The notes under the pieces: model-generated
The model's database searches: none
What the model saw: the letters and a program-made list of their open reading frames with translations, nothing else
What the model was told of the DNA's origin: nothing
Shown: one piece after another, positions 41,935 to 50,553 of the stretch
Layout: every line of letters starts with the position of its first letter
How positions within the stretch are numbered: position 1 is the stretch's first letter
Position numbers and translations under genes: made by a program
Origin: Paenibacillus_AA sp045062745
GTDB lineage: Bacteria; Bacillota; Bacilli; Paenibacillales; NBRC-103111
Direction of reading: 5' to 3'
Length of the DNA: 64,000 bases
Assembly (NCBI RefSeq): GCF_045062745.1
Contig: NZ_JBJGED010000038.1
Coordinates: 4,526 to 68,525 of the forward strand

Positions 41935-44406
41935 ATGAAGAGAAAAGCTTGTCTTGTAAGTACTGTCCTGCTGATTTTGCTAAGTCTGTTCGGCATCCAC
42001 TCCGCAAGCGCTGCGGACGAGTTAATTCCCAATTACAGTTTTGAAAGCGGTCTCACAAGCTGGACGCCATGGGGGGTCGGAGGGGCATCCGCCAGTACGA
42101 CCCAAAAATATACCGGCACATCCAGCGTAAAAATCGTAGACACGAGCACAACGGTCCAATACGGAGCGGAAAGCGCCATGGTGGGCATATCGGCGAATAA
42201 GTATTATATGATTTATGCCAGGGCGTACATCGAAAGCGGAGCGGCCGATCTGTACATCCGCTTTTTTGACAGCAGTCAAAATTATATTTCGACCGCGTTC
42301 GTATCCAAAAGTACACCGGTAAACGAATGGACGTACCTGAAAGTCAAGGCGTTATCTCCGGCCAATGCCGCCTATGCGACGGCTTTAGTTTACTCGAATA
42401 AGCTCAATACAGGGACCGTGTATTGGGATGATATTTTTCTAACCGCCGATTTTTCGAATTTGGGCTCGCAGGTATACGGCGAAGCGGGCATTCATTCTGC
42501 CACCTTCGGGAAAAATGCGTCTAATCAAGACGTCATCTACGCGGTTGCGGACGGCTCTACTTCCGACCCGGTCACCTGGCCGGCGAAGCTCGTGGTGGTC
42601 GATATTAACGGCGGTTCGGTTACGGGAAGCATCCCACTTAACGGGTCCGGCGTTTCCTGGGCGGCTACGACGGCAACGGACGGCAAAATTTATGTCGGAG
42701 CCGTAAACACAGGGAAGCTGTATCAATACACGCCAGGAAATACGAGTGCCGTGGATCTGGGCGTTGCTTTGGGCGAGTCCCATATCTTTTCGCTTACTCC
42801 CGGCGCGGGAGGCAAAGTATATGGGGGAACGGCGAATCATGCCAAGTTTTTCAAATGGGACAGTGTGGGCGGATTCTTTGAAATTCAGGCCAGCAACCCG
42901 ATTTTTGACGGAATAACAAGAACATATGTGCGCAGCATCGCTCACGATATCGCGAACAATAAGACCTATCTAGGCGCAGGGGTAGGAGCCCGACTGGTCT
43001 ACTTCGACAACAACTCCGGGAACCGGTACGATATTCTGCCGGCAAGTTATGCGAGCGACGAGTTCCTCTATACCCTGGATGTAACCGGCGGCAAAGTATT
43101 CGCGGGACTCGCACGCAGCAGCAAGATGCTCGTGCTGAACGTCGTGCATAACGGGTCGGCGGCTCCGACCGTGACGGTGGACGCAGAGATTCCGGCCGTG
43201 CACTCTCTCGGCGTTTCCCCTGCGGTGAACGGCAAAGTGTACTATACGGCCAATGCCGTGTTGTATGAGTACAACCTTGCCACGAAGACCAGTACGTCCC
43301 TGGGTGTGTCCGTAGGGTACAATCCGCCGGAGATCGGGATCGTCCAGCTGACGGATCAGACGAATTGGCCCGGTTCCACCGTTGTTACTCTGGGCAAGAA
43401 GGGCGGCAGCATGACGATGCTGAAGTATAACATCCAGACTGGAGCCACCTCTGAGTCGGTGCTCAATTTCCCGGATACTCCGACGTCCATAAGAAGCGTT
43501 GCCGCAGGACCGGACGGCAAAATATACTCTTCGGGGTATTTGACCGGGGGGCTTGGCCGATATTCTCCGCTTCGCAGCGATTTGACCCAGACCTTGACCG
43601 GCTTTGGCCAAGCGGAGAACATGATTACCTACGGCGATAAACTGTATCAAGGCATTTACCCTGGCGGTAAGCTGGTTCAATATGATCCGGTTACAGGTGT
43701 AAAGACCCAGTTGTTCGACTTGGCGGCCGATCAGCAGGATCGTCCGTTCGGGTTGGCTGCGGGAGACGGCAACGTATATATGGGAACCGTTCCAGACTAC
43801 GGGCAGTTGGGCGGGGCGCTCACCATTTACAATGTGGCCGCGAATACGCACAGCACGCATCGGAATATCGTCCCCAACCAGAGCATCATCAGCCTGGCTT
43901 ATCAGAACGGCTACGTCTATGGCGGCACTTCGGTATGGGGCGGGGCCGGCAGCACCCCGACAACGCAGCAAGCCACCTTTTTCCGCTATAATGTGGCTAC
44001 CGGCGTGACGAATACGTATACGCTGCCTGGAGTAGGCGCTTCCGACATTCAGGCGATAACGGGCGTAACCGTGGATACGAAAGGCAAAGTGCTGTTTTGG
44101 GCGGAAGGCTATCTGATGCGCTACGATCCGGTCACGAATGCCATCACCAATCTAGGCCAGAAGTATCCGATCAACTATACGATCACCCAGGCTTCCTTCG
44201 TATCTGCGGATGCTTTCATGGAAATCGGCAAGGGAGATCATGTATACGGCAACATCGGCTCCAATTTGTTCGTGATCGATAAGGATACTTACGCGGTTAC
44301 CACCATCCCCACCCCTGCTGGCATCGATCCGACTCATTTCGCGCAAGATGAATTCGGTAATATTTATTTCTCGAACGACAACGATCTTTGGAGGTATGCG
44401 TTCTAG
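41935..44406 (+). CDS. Secreted protein: carbohydrate-binding-like module plus beta-propeller
   Basis: The 823-residue protein has a signal peptide (cleavage near SASAADE), an N-terminal jelly roll like CBM4/9-type modules (about 27-175: LIPNYSFESGLTSWTPWGV and VYWDDIFLTADF), then a beta-propeller built of repeats with GGKVYGGTANHAKFFKW, GGKVFAGLARSSKMLVL and DGKIYSSGYLTGGLGRY as visible blades. Polysaccharide lyases with propellers exist, but no match can be claimed. AGAGGAAAG before the ATG at 41935 sets the start; the ATG at 41914 has none. It lies after the other propeller gene, separated by a terminator. Confidence 0.72.
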   Translation: MKRKACLVSTVLLILLSLFGIHSASAADELIPNYSFESGLTSWTPWGVGGASASTTQKYTGTSSVKIVDTSTTVQYGAESAMVGISANKYYMIYARAYIESGAADLYIRFFDSSQNYISTAFVSKSTPVNEWTYLKVKALSPANAAYATALVYSNKLNTGTVYWDDIFLTADFSNLGSQVYGEAGIHSATFGKNASNQDVIYAVADGSTSDPVTWPAKLVVVDINGGSVTGSIPLNGSGVSWAATTATDGKIYVGAVNTGKLYQYTPGNTSAVDLGVALGESHIFSLTPGAGGKVYGGTANHAKFFKWDSVGGFFEIQASNPIFDGITRTYVRSIAHDIANNKTYLGAGVGARLVYFDNNSGNRYDILPASYASDEFLYTLDVTGGKVFAGLARSSKMLVLNVVHNGSAAPTVTVDAEIPAVHSLGVSPAVNGKVYYTANAVLYEYNLATKTSTSLGVSVGYNPPEIGIVQLTDQTNWPGSTVVTLGKKGGSMTMLKYNIQTGATSESVLNFPDTPTSIRSVAAGPDGKIYSSGYLTGGLGRYSPLRSDLTQTLTGFGQAENMITYGDKLYQGIYPGGKLVQYDPVTGVKTQLFDLAADQQDRPFGLAAGDGNVYMGTVPDYGQLGGALTIYNVAANTHSTHRNIVPNQSIISLAYQNGYVYGGTSVWGGAGSTPTTQQATFFRYNVATGVTNTYTLPGVGASDIQAITGVTVDTKGKVLFWAEGYLMRYDPVTNAITNLGQKYPINYTITQASFVSADAFMEIGKGDHVYGNIGSNLFVIDKDTYAVTTIPTPAGIDPTHFAQDEFGNIYFSNDNDLWRYAF

Positions 44407-44549
44407 AATTTATTACAGGGTTCGGAATAACCTTCCTTCATGATTTCTTCAGATTTCTTTAGGTTTTTTTTCGGGAATCTGAACAACTGGTTGTTATGAT
44501 AGTGCCAGTTAGACAAGCGGCGATCATCAACACCAGGTGGAGGAGAACG

Positions 44550-45635
44550 ATGAAAACGAACCTATATGTCATTTATGGCGGCAAATCGGCGGAGCATGAC
44601 GTCTCCTTGAAAACCGCCCAAACGGTCATTAACGCCGTGGACAAAGCCAAGTACGACATCCACCCGATCTATATCTCGCCGCAAGGCGTCTGGAGCAGCT
44701 ACGGCCGGGTGGAACGACAAATCGACCATTACGAGCTATTGCGCATCAAATGTACCGGTGGGGATGTGGCGACAGGGATGGGCGGACTGCTGATCCGGTA
44801 TTTCGCCTCGGAACAGCCCTGCGTCGCATTTCCCGTCATTCACGGGACGAACGGAGAGGACGGGACGCTGCAGGGCTTGCTGGAGCTGCTCAATGTGCCC
44901 TACGTCGGGAGCGGCGTCCTGGCCTCGGCCGTCGGGATGGACAAAGCGGCGGCCAAACGCTTGCTGGCCGAGGCCGGCATTCCGCAAGCGGCCTACATGA
45001 CCGTGCTGCGGCACGAATGGGCCGAAGCCCCCGACGCCATCGTCGCCCGCATCGAAGAGGAGCTCGGCTATCCATGCTACGTCAAGCCGGCCAATCTGGG
45101 CTCGAGCATCGGCATCAGCCGTTGCGCAGATCGGCCGGGGCTGCGGGATGCCGTGCACGCCGCCTTCGCCTACGACCGGAAGCTGGTCGTGGAGCGGGAA
45201 GTGCTCGGCCGCGAGCTGCAGGTGGCCGTTCTCGGGAACGAGCACCCGGTCTGCTCGGTGGCGGGCGAATTCGAGAAGGAGCCGGAGTTTTTCGACTACG
45301 AACGAAAGTACATGAGCGGCAACCTGGTGCAGCGTATCCCGGCGCAGGGGACGGACCGCGTACACGAGCAGCTGCGGGATTACGCCCTGAAGGCGTTTCA
45401 AGTGCTGGACGGCGCCGGCCTGATGCGGGTGGACTTCTTCGTGACCGACCGGGATGAAGTGTTTTTGAACGAAGTGAATACGATGCCGGGCTTTACGAAG
45501 ATCAGCATGTTTCCCGCCCTCTGGGAGCGGACGGACGGTACGACGTATCCGCAGCTGATCGAGCGGCTGATCGGACTCGCGCTTGAGCGGCATCAGCATA
45601 AGCAGTCGATCCGATACGGGAGGGAGGCGATATGA
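44550..45635 (+). CDS. ddl: D-alanine--D-alanine ligase
   Basis: The 361-residue ATP-grasp enzyme joins two D-alanines for peptidoglycan. Visible features: N-terminal VIYGGKSAEHDVSLKTA, FPVIHGTNGEDGTLQGLLELL, YVKPANLGSSIGIS in the ATP lid, the omega-loop FFDYERKYMSG whose KY fits D-Ala-D-Ala rather than the VanA-type D-lactate ligases, and MRVDFFVTDRDEVFLNEVNTMPGFT at the active site. GGAGGAGA lies before the ATG at 44550; the longer ORF has no start signal. It overlaps murF by four bases. Neighbouring alr supplies D-alanine and murF uses the dipeptide. Confidence 0.95.
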   Translation: MKTNLYVIYGGKSAEHDVSLKTAQTVINAVDKAKYDIHPIYISPQGVWSSYGRVERQIDHYELLRIKCTGGDVATGMGGLLIRYFASEQPCVAFPVIHGTNGEDGTLQGLLELLNVPYVGSGVLASAVGMDKAAAKRLLAEAGIPQAAYMTVLRHEWAEAPDAIVARIEEELGYPCYVKPANLGSSIGISRCADRPGLRDAVHAAFAYDRKLVVEREVLGRELQVAVLGNEHPVCSVAGEFEKEPEFFDYERKYMSGNLVQRIPAQGTDRVHEQLRDYALKAFQVLDGAGLMRVDFFVTDRDEVFLNEVNTMPGFTKISMFPALWERTDGTTYPQLIERLIGLALERHQHKQSIRYGREAI

Positions 45636-47026
45636 TCCGGCGCACACTGGGCCAGATCGCCGTCATGATCCGGCACTCCTCCCTCGACGCCGGTCATGAG
45701 GGACTTCCGGTCACGGGAGTGTCGACCGATACTCGGAGCATCGGGCCGGGCAGCCTGTTCATTCCTTTGATCGGGCCCCGGTTCAACGGGCACGACTATG
45801 TCCGCGAGGCGATCGAGCGCGGAGCGGCCGCCTCCCTCTGGAACCGCGGTGAGGCTGACCCGCCGGAGGGCGTCCCGCTGCTGTACGTGGAGGACACGCT
45901 CGCAGCCCTTCAGGAATTAGCCGCGGTTTACCGCAGGCAGCTGCGGGTGAAGGTTGTCGGCATCACCGGCAGCAATGGGAAAACGTCCACCAAGGATATG
46001 TTGGCGTCCCTACTAGGGACGACGTATATCACCCAGAAGACGCAAGGCAACTTGAACAATCACATCGGCGTGCCGCTCACCTTGCTGCAATTGGACGAGG
46101 ATACCGAGATGGCGGTCGTGGAGATGGGCATGTCGGGCCTTGGCGAGATCGAGAGCCTGTCCCGTCTCGCTCAGCCTGACGCGGCGATCATCACCAGCGT
46201 GAGCGAAGTCCACTTGGGCGACTTGCGCTCCCGCGATAAGATTGCGCAGGCGAAGGCCGAGATCCTGCAAGGGTTGAAGCCGGGCGGATTGTTCGTATAC
46301 AACGCCGACAATCCCCGGCTGACCGGCTTGCTGGAGGAGCATGCCTTGTCCGGGTTCCGGTCAACCTCCTTCGGCGAGGAGGCCCATCACCCTTGGCATC
46401 TCACCTCGTGCAGCGAGACGATCGACGGTACCAGCTTCACACTCTCCGATCCTTGGTGTCCCCGATTGCACCTCTCGATGCTGGGCCGGCATCAGGCGGT
46501 CAATGCCTTGGGCGCCATCGCTGTGGCGAGGTATTTCGGCATCCCCTACGACCGCATTCAGGCCGGGTTGCGGCAAGTGGAAGCAACCGGGATGCGTCAG
46601 GAACGTATCACGATAGGCCGCCTCACCGTCCTGAACGATGCCTACAAATCCAACCCGACGAGTTTGCGTGCGGCGCTGCAGACGTTGTATACGCTCGGCC
46701 AGGGACGGCGTACCGCAGCTGTACTCGGGGAGATGGCGGAGCTGGGCGAGGAGGCGGCTGAACTGCACCGCGAGATCGGGAGAGAGCTGGACGCGGGCCG
46801 GATCGAGCTGCTCCTGACGCTCGGCCCGATGGCCGCGCTCATCGCACAAGAAGCCGAATCCCGTTTCCCGCCGGGAAGCGTCGTCCATTGCCGCCATCCG
46901 GAGGAAGCGATCGCCCGATTGGAGAGCTTGACCGAGGCCGACGTCCTCGTGCTGGTGAAGGGATCTCGGTCGCTTCGGATGGAACGGATCGTAGAGGCGC
47001 TCCAGCAGGAGGTGCGCCTATGCTGA
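45632..47026 (+). CDS. murF: UDP-MurNAc-tripeptide--D-Ala-D-Ala ligase
   Basis: The 464-residue Mur ligase adds D-Ala-D-Ala to the UDP-MurNAc-tripeptide in the cytoplasm. It shows the N-terminal VSTDTRSIGPGSLFIPLIGPRFNGHDY, the P-loop GITGSNGKTSTKDM, NLNNHIGVPLTLL, and the C-terminal LNDAYKSNPTSLRAAL. Start codon overlaps the ddl stop (ATGA), so the genes are translationally coupled, and its end overlaps alr. Length is standard for the family. Confidence 0.95.
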   Translation: MIRRTLGQIAVMIRHSSLDAGHEGLPVTGVSTDTRSIGPGSLFIPLIGPRFNGHDYVREAIERGAAASLWNRGEADPPEGVPLLYVEDTLAALQELAAVYRRQLRVKVVGITGSNGKTSTKDMLASLLGTTYITQKTQGNLNNHIGVPLTLLQLDEDTEMAVVEMGMSGLGEIESLSRLAQPDAAIITSVSEVHLGDLRSRDKIAQAKAEILQGLKPGGLFVYNADNPRLTGLLEEHALSGFRSTSFGEEAHHPWHLTSCSETIDGTSFTLSDPWCPRLHLSMLGRHQAVNALGAIAVARYFGIPYDRIQAGLRQVEATGMRQERITIGRLTVLNDAYKSNPTSLRAALQTLYTLGQGRRTAAVLGEMAELGEEAAELHREIGRELDAGRIELLLTLGPMAALIAQEAESRFPPGSVVHCRHPEEAIARLESLTEADVLVLVKGSRSLRMERIVEALQQEVRLC

Positions 47027-48156
47027 CGCTCCGTCCGGAACGGCTTCATACATGGATCGAGGTCGACCTGCAGGCGATCGAACGGAATGTACGGACGATC
47101 CGCGATCGAGTGCCGGACGGGTGCCGATTCATGGCCGTCGTGAAAGCCGACGGATATGGACATGGAGCCGTCCAGACGGCATTAGCGGCGCTGCGCGCCG
47201 GTGCGGACGGGCTGGCCGTCACGAACCTGGAGGAAGCGGTCCGGCTGCGCAAGCACGGCATTGCCGCTCCGGTCCTGGCGCTGACCCCACCTCTGCCTGA
47301 GCTGGTCGATGTCGCGGTCCGCTATGACATTGCCGTGCCGGTCTTCCAAAAATCCTGGCTGGAGCTCATGCGGCCGTACAAGACATTGCGCGAACCGCTG
47401 CGAGTGCATGTGAAGATGGATACCGGGATGGGCCGCCTGGGCATCCGCGACAAGAGGGAATACGAGGAGATGGTCCCGCTCCTCTGGGCGGACGATATTC
47501 TCGTAGAGGGTATCTACACCCATTACGCGTCTGCCAATCGGACGGATCCGACACCGCATCTGATGCAGTGGGATCGGTTCGGCGAGATGCGGCAGTGGGT
47601 CCGGGAATCGGGCTTCCACGGCGTTTTGGAGCATGGCTCCAATAGTGCCGCCGCGCTGCATTATCCAGAGCATAGCCTCGATATGGTGCGAGTCGGAGCG
47701 GCATTGTACGGGATCGATACCCGGGACCCGGAAGTCCGAGACCGGGATCCCGTGGACTTGCAGCCGGCCCTTGCTTTCCATACGAGTATCTTGCACGTGA
47801 AGCGGCTCGAACGCGGCCAGACGCTTGGCTATGACCAGTCGTACACGGCACCTAGGGACGAATGGATTGCCACCATTCCCCTAGGCTATGCGGACGGAGT
47901 CTCCAGAGATTTCCGTGGATTCTGCCTGGCGGTAGATGGAGAACGAGTCCCGATCGTCGGCAATGTGTGCATGGATCAATTGATGCTGCGACTCCCCCGC
48001 TACTTCCCGCCCGGAACTCCGGTTACGTTCATCGGCGGGCCGCCGAAAGAACGGATTACGCTCGACGAAGCCTCCGCCTATATCGGCACGATCCCCCAGC
48101 ACGTATTGACCATGCTGGCAAGCCGGACGAAGCGGGTGTACCGGAGGGGAAAATAA
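47020..48156 (+). CDS. alr: Alanine racemase
   Basis: The 378-residue PLP enzyme interconverts L- and D-alanine. K42 in FMAVVKADGYGHGA carries PLP; the second catalytic residue is the Tyr in GYDQSYTAPRDEWIATIPLGYADGV; MVRVGAALYGID is the PLP phosphate region. The ATG at 47020 overlaps the murF end and has AGGAGG about seven bases upstream. It is the third step of a complete ddl-murF-alr set. It might be a second racemase besides one elsewhere; the window cannot tell. Confidence 0.94.
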   Translation: MLTLRPERLHTWIEVDLQAIERNVRTIRDRVPDGCRFMAVVKADGYGHGAVQTALAALRAGADGLAVTNLEEAVRLRKHGIAAPVLALTPPLPELVDVAVRYDIAVPVFQKSWLELMRPYKTLREPLRVHVKMDTGMGRLGIRDKREYEEMVPLLWADDILVEGIYTHYASANRTDPTPHLMQWDRFGEMRQWVRESGFHGVLEHGSNSAAALHYPEHSLDMVRVGAALYGIDTRDPEVRDRDPVDLQPALAFHTSILHVKRLERGQTLGYDQSYTAPRDEWIATIPLGYADGVSRDFRGFCLAVDGERVPIVGNVCMDQLMLRLPRYFPPGTPVTFIGGPPKERITLDEASAYIGTIPQHVLTMLASRTKRVYRRGK

Positions 48157-48252
48157 GGTTTGCCTTCCTTGTTGCCGGAGCGGTATATTCAATAATGTCG
48201 GGTATGCGTACAACCGTGGGTCCGGAAAAACAAGGTGAGGAGTGGGAATCGA

Positions 48253-48522
48253 ATGATCTACGTGGCAATGTTGACTATCGTCGATCCGGAATTGAACGCT
48301 CAGGCAAGACCTGCGCATTTGGACTATTTGAATCGGCTGTTCAAGGAAGGCAAAGTCGTCATGGCCGGCCCGTACACGGATAAGCAGGGCGGCATGGTGC
48401 TGTACAAGACCGAGACGGAGGCAGAAGCCCGTCAGCTGGCGGAGGCCGATCCGGTTGTAGTGAACGGCTCCCGGACGCTGGTGCTCCGCGAGTGGAATCC
48501 GCTTGCTTTCCCGCTTGACTAA
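48253..48522 (+). CDS. YciI-like protein
   Basis: The 89-residue protein has the ferredoxin-like YciI fold: ARPAHLDYLNRLFKEGKVVMAGPYTDKQGGMVLYKTETEAEARQL carries the usual His and Asp near the presumed site. Function is not established for most members. Start at 48253 is chosen for its GAGGAG site; the earlier GTG at 48235 has poor spacing. It ends at a bidirectional terminator shared with the convergent ArsR-SRPBCC gene. Confidence 0.82.
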   Translation: MIYVAMLTIVDPELNAQARPAHLDYLNRLFKEGKVVMAGPYTDKQGGMVLYKTETEAEARQLAEADPVVVNGSRTLVLREWNPLAFPLD

Positions 48523-48540
48523 GTCAAGGTACGTACTGAA

Positions 48541-48580
48541 CTTAAAGGGGGCTCTCCAGGAATAGGAGAGCCCCTTTAAG
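48541..48580. terminator. Bidirectional terminator
   Basis: CTTAAAGGGG-G-CTCTCC pairs with GGAGAGCCCCTTTAAG with one bulged G. It serves the convergent YciI and ArsR-SRPBCC genes. Confidence 0.8.
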
Positions 48581-49348
48581 TTATTCGCCGGCCAGCGTCG
48601 ATCCGGTTTCCAGCAACGTTTTCAGGCCGGAGAGGATGATCGGCACCCCGTTCTCCAGAATTTGCGCCGTACGGGCCGCTCGTTCGAACTCGTCATGTAC
48701 GACCGTTACGAGGGTCACGCCAGGGAGCTCGGCATGAGGCTCAATCTCCCAAGTAATCCGGGAATTGGCATCGTCCGCCGCATCCGGAATCGTAAGAAAC
48801 CGCCACATCAACACCAGCTTATGGGGACGGTTCAACTCGAGAATGCGTCCTTCCACTCGCTTTTCCCCTTCTCCGCTCCAGAGCTCGAAAGGCGAACCGA
48901 TTTCCCATGTCGATCGGACGGAACAGTTGAACCAAAACTTCGAAGTTTTGGCCGGATCCGTGAGGGTTTGCCACACTTGCTCAGGTGTCGCTTTAATGGC
49001 GATTCGGTTTACATGCCGCGGTTTATTCTCCATATTCGTTTCACGCTCCAGTTCGTTTTGTAAGGATGTTAATGCGATCGCCCAAGGCTCGGCGTATTTG
49101 CTCACCCATCGTTCGTAGATTTGGCGGATAGGCGCGGCGTTCAGGTAATGCAGCTTCTCCCGCCCGACCTTCCTCGTCGTAATCAGGCCGGCTGCCTCCA
49201 GCACATTCAAATGCTTCATGACGCCAAACCTGGACATATTCAAAGGCGTGCACAGCTCGTTCAGCGAACGCCCGTCCGACGCCTGCAGCAGGTCCAACAG
49301 CGTACGGCGGCTCGGGTCGGCGAGCGCCTTGAAGATGTCGTTGTCCAC
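48581..49348 (-). CDS. ArsR HTH fused to SRPBCC (AHSA1-like) domain
   Basis: Residues 1-95 of 255 are an ArsR-type winged helix (DIFKALADPSRRTLLDLLQASDGRSLNELC; SRFGVMKHLNVLEAAGLI), and about 110-250 are an SRPBCC ligand-binding domain (RIAIKATPEQVWQTLTDPAKTSKFWF; ITWEIEPHAELPGVTLVTVVHDEFE). The fusion is known in Firmicutes and actinobacteria as a regulator with a hydrophobic pocket. The GTG at 49348 has AAGGAGGTG 7 bases upstream. It is divergent from the FMN-reductase gene; GTKAC-type palindromes between the two (49406, 49442) and before the SnoaL genes (50136) are likely its operators. Confidence 0.85.
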   Translation of the reverse strand: MDNDIFKALADPSRRTLLDLLQASDGRSLNELCTPLNMSRFGVMKHLNVLEAAGLITTRKVGREKLHYLNAAPIRQIYERWVSKYAEPWAIALTSLQNELERETNMENKPRHVNRIAIKATPEQVWQTLTDPAKTSKFWFNCSVRSTWEIGSPFELWSGEGEKRVEGRILELNRPHKLVLMWRFLTIPDAADDANSRITWEIEPHAELPGVTLVTVVHDEFERAARTAQILENGVPIILSGLKTLLETGSTLAGE

Positions 49349-49398
49349 TCGTTACACCTCCTTAGAAAACGACAGAGCAGATCATTCGTTGTTGGCTG

Positions 49399-49428
49399 TT
49401 GACATGTTACCATATAGTAACGTATGAT
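49399..49428 (+). promoter_or_regulatory. Promoter with embedded operator GTTAC-N6-GTAAC
   Basis: TTGACA (49399-49404) and TATGAT (49423-49428), 18 bases apart, with GTTAC-CATATA-GTAAC (49406-49421) filling the spacer. It drives the reductase gene and could be blocked by the divergent ArsR-SRPBCC regulator. Confidence 0.65.
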
Positions 49429-49441
49429 AAAAGCATCACGA

Positions 49442-49457
49442 GTGACAATATAGTCAC
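49442..49457. promoter_or_regulatory. Operator-like GTGAC-N6-GTCAC palindrome
   Basis: GTGAC-AATATA-GTCAC, 20 bases after the first palindrome, matching its pattern GTKAC-N6-GTMAC. Confidence 0.55.
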
Positions 49458-49552
49458 ATATTATCACATCCCACCCTGTTTGTCAGCCGGCGGCATGCAG
49501 GAGCGTGATGCCAGACGATCCATACCCCATTATGAACGAGAGGATGTTTTTT

Positions 49553-50104
49553 ATGAAAATAACTCTGATTGCAGGCAGCAACCGCAAAGACGCGGCAAGC
49601 ACGAACCTTCTTCGGTATATCGAACGAGTTTTGACGACTAATCAAGTTTCGGTCGAGCTGATCGATTTGCTGGAGCTTCCGCTGCCGCTGTATTCGCCCG
49701 ATGCCGAGCGCCTTCATCCGAACGTCCTGACTTTGCAGCGAGCAGTTGCGGAAGCGGATGGACTGATCTTCGCAACTCCCGAATACCATGGATCCGTGTC
49801 GGGTGCGCTGAAGAATGCATTGGATTACTTGAACGGAAGCCAAGTCGAAGGCAAGCCGGTGCTCTCCGTGAGCTCCGCCGGCGGTCCGCTGGGAGTCAGC
49901 TCGCTGACGCATCTGCAAACCATCGTGCGCAATTTGCACGGGATTAACTGTCCCGCATGGATTTCGATCGGCTATGGGTCCAATTCATTCGGTTCCGACG
50001 GTGCTCCTTCGGATGAGGGAGTGAGAAGCAGGGTGCAGGACGTGGTCAGCAGCTTGGTGGAACTGACAAAGGTGCTAGCCGTAAACGTCGCGGCAGTTAA
50101 GTGA
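49553..50104 (+). CDS. NAD(P)H-dependent FMN reductase (azoreductase-like)
   Basis: The 183-residue flavodoxin-fold protein shows ITLIAGSNRKDAASTNLLRYIE (phosphate loop), FATPEYHGSVSGALKNALDYLNG (FMN loop typical of the family) and KPVLSVSSAGGPLG. It reduces FMN or quinone/azo substrates with NAD(P)H, often in stress or drug detoxification. The ATG at 49553 has AGAGGA 8 bases upstream. Controlled from the palindrome-containing promoter at 49399. Confidence 0.88.
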   Translation: MKITLIAGSNRKDAASTNLLRYIERVLTTNQVSVELIDLLELPLPLYSPDAERLHPNVLTLQRAVAEADGLIFATPEYHGSVSGALKNALDYLNGSQVEGKPVLSVSSAGGPLGVSSLTHLQTIVRNLHGINCPAWISIGYGSNSFGSDGAPSDEGVRSRVQDVVSSLVELTKVLAVNVAAVK

Positions 50105-50135
50105 CGGTTAGGACCGGTTATTTTTTGATCAACAT

Positions 50136-50151
50136 GTGACTTTATAGTAAC
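50136..50151. promoter_or_regulatory. Third operator-like palindrome, before the SnoaL genes
   Basis: GTGAC-TTTATA-GTAAC, 28 bases before the first SnoaL-like start codon. It matches the palindromes at 49406 and 49442. Confidence 0.6.
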
Positions 50152-50178
50152 GTTTATGAAAAAAAGGAGATGTTTGCG

Positions 50179-50532
50179 ATGAATACCCTGGAACAACATA
50201 CACACGCGGTCAGCGCGTTTATCGAAGCCTTGTGGAATCAGGGAGAGCTGGAGGTTACGGAACAATTTTTCGTTAGCCAGCTTCGGGAAGCCTTTACCGA
50301 TCGGCGCTGCGAAGTGGAAGATCTTCTGGTGCAAGGGGACAAGGTCGCGGCCCGGATCGTGATCACAGGTACGCATTCGGGTACATTTGCGGGTAATCCG
50401 CCCACAGGCCGCGCCGTTCGGATTACCCAATTCCGCGAATTCCGTCTCCTCGACGGCCGGGTTGCCGAGCATCGCGGCTGGTTCGATACCGGAACGCTTT
50501 TGCCCCAAATTCAGACCGGATCCAATGCTTAA
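50179..50532 (+). CDS. SnoaL/ester-cyclase-like protein, shortened paralogue
   Basis: The 117-residue protein is of the SnoaL-like (NTF2-fold) group: AVSAFIEALWNQGELEV start, CEVEDLLVQGDKVAARIVITGTHSGTFAG, RITQFREFRLLDGRVAEHRGW end. Compared with its tandem paralogue at 50554 (132 residues), it lacks about 15 residues around residue 35, in the helix that precedes the EDLL strand. That may have removed pocket residues. AAAGGAG is nine bases before the ATG at 50179; the ATG at 50170 is too close. Confidence 0.75.
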   Translation: MNTLEQHTHAVSAFIEALWNQGELEVTEQFFVSQLREAFTDRRCEVEDLLVQGDKVAARIVITGTHSGTFAGNPPTGRAVRITQFREFRLLDGRVAEHRGWFDTGTLLPQIQTGSNA

Positions 50533-50553
50533 CGAAAAGGAGAGGTGTAAGAG

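Noticed and set aside
44550..48156. Glycopeptide-resistance (van) cluster
   Set aside because: The ligase omega loop has the KY of D-Ala-D-Ala enzymes, and no vanH, vanX, vanY or vanRS genes are present.
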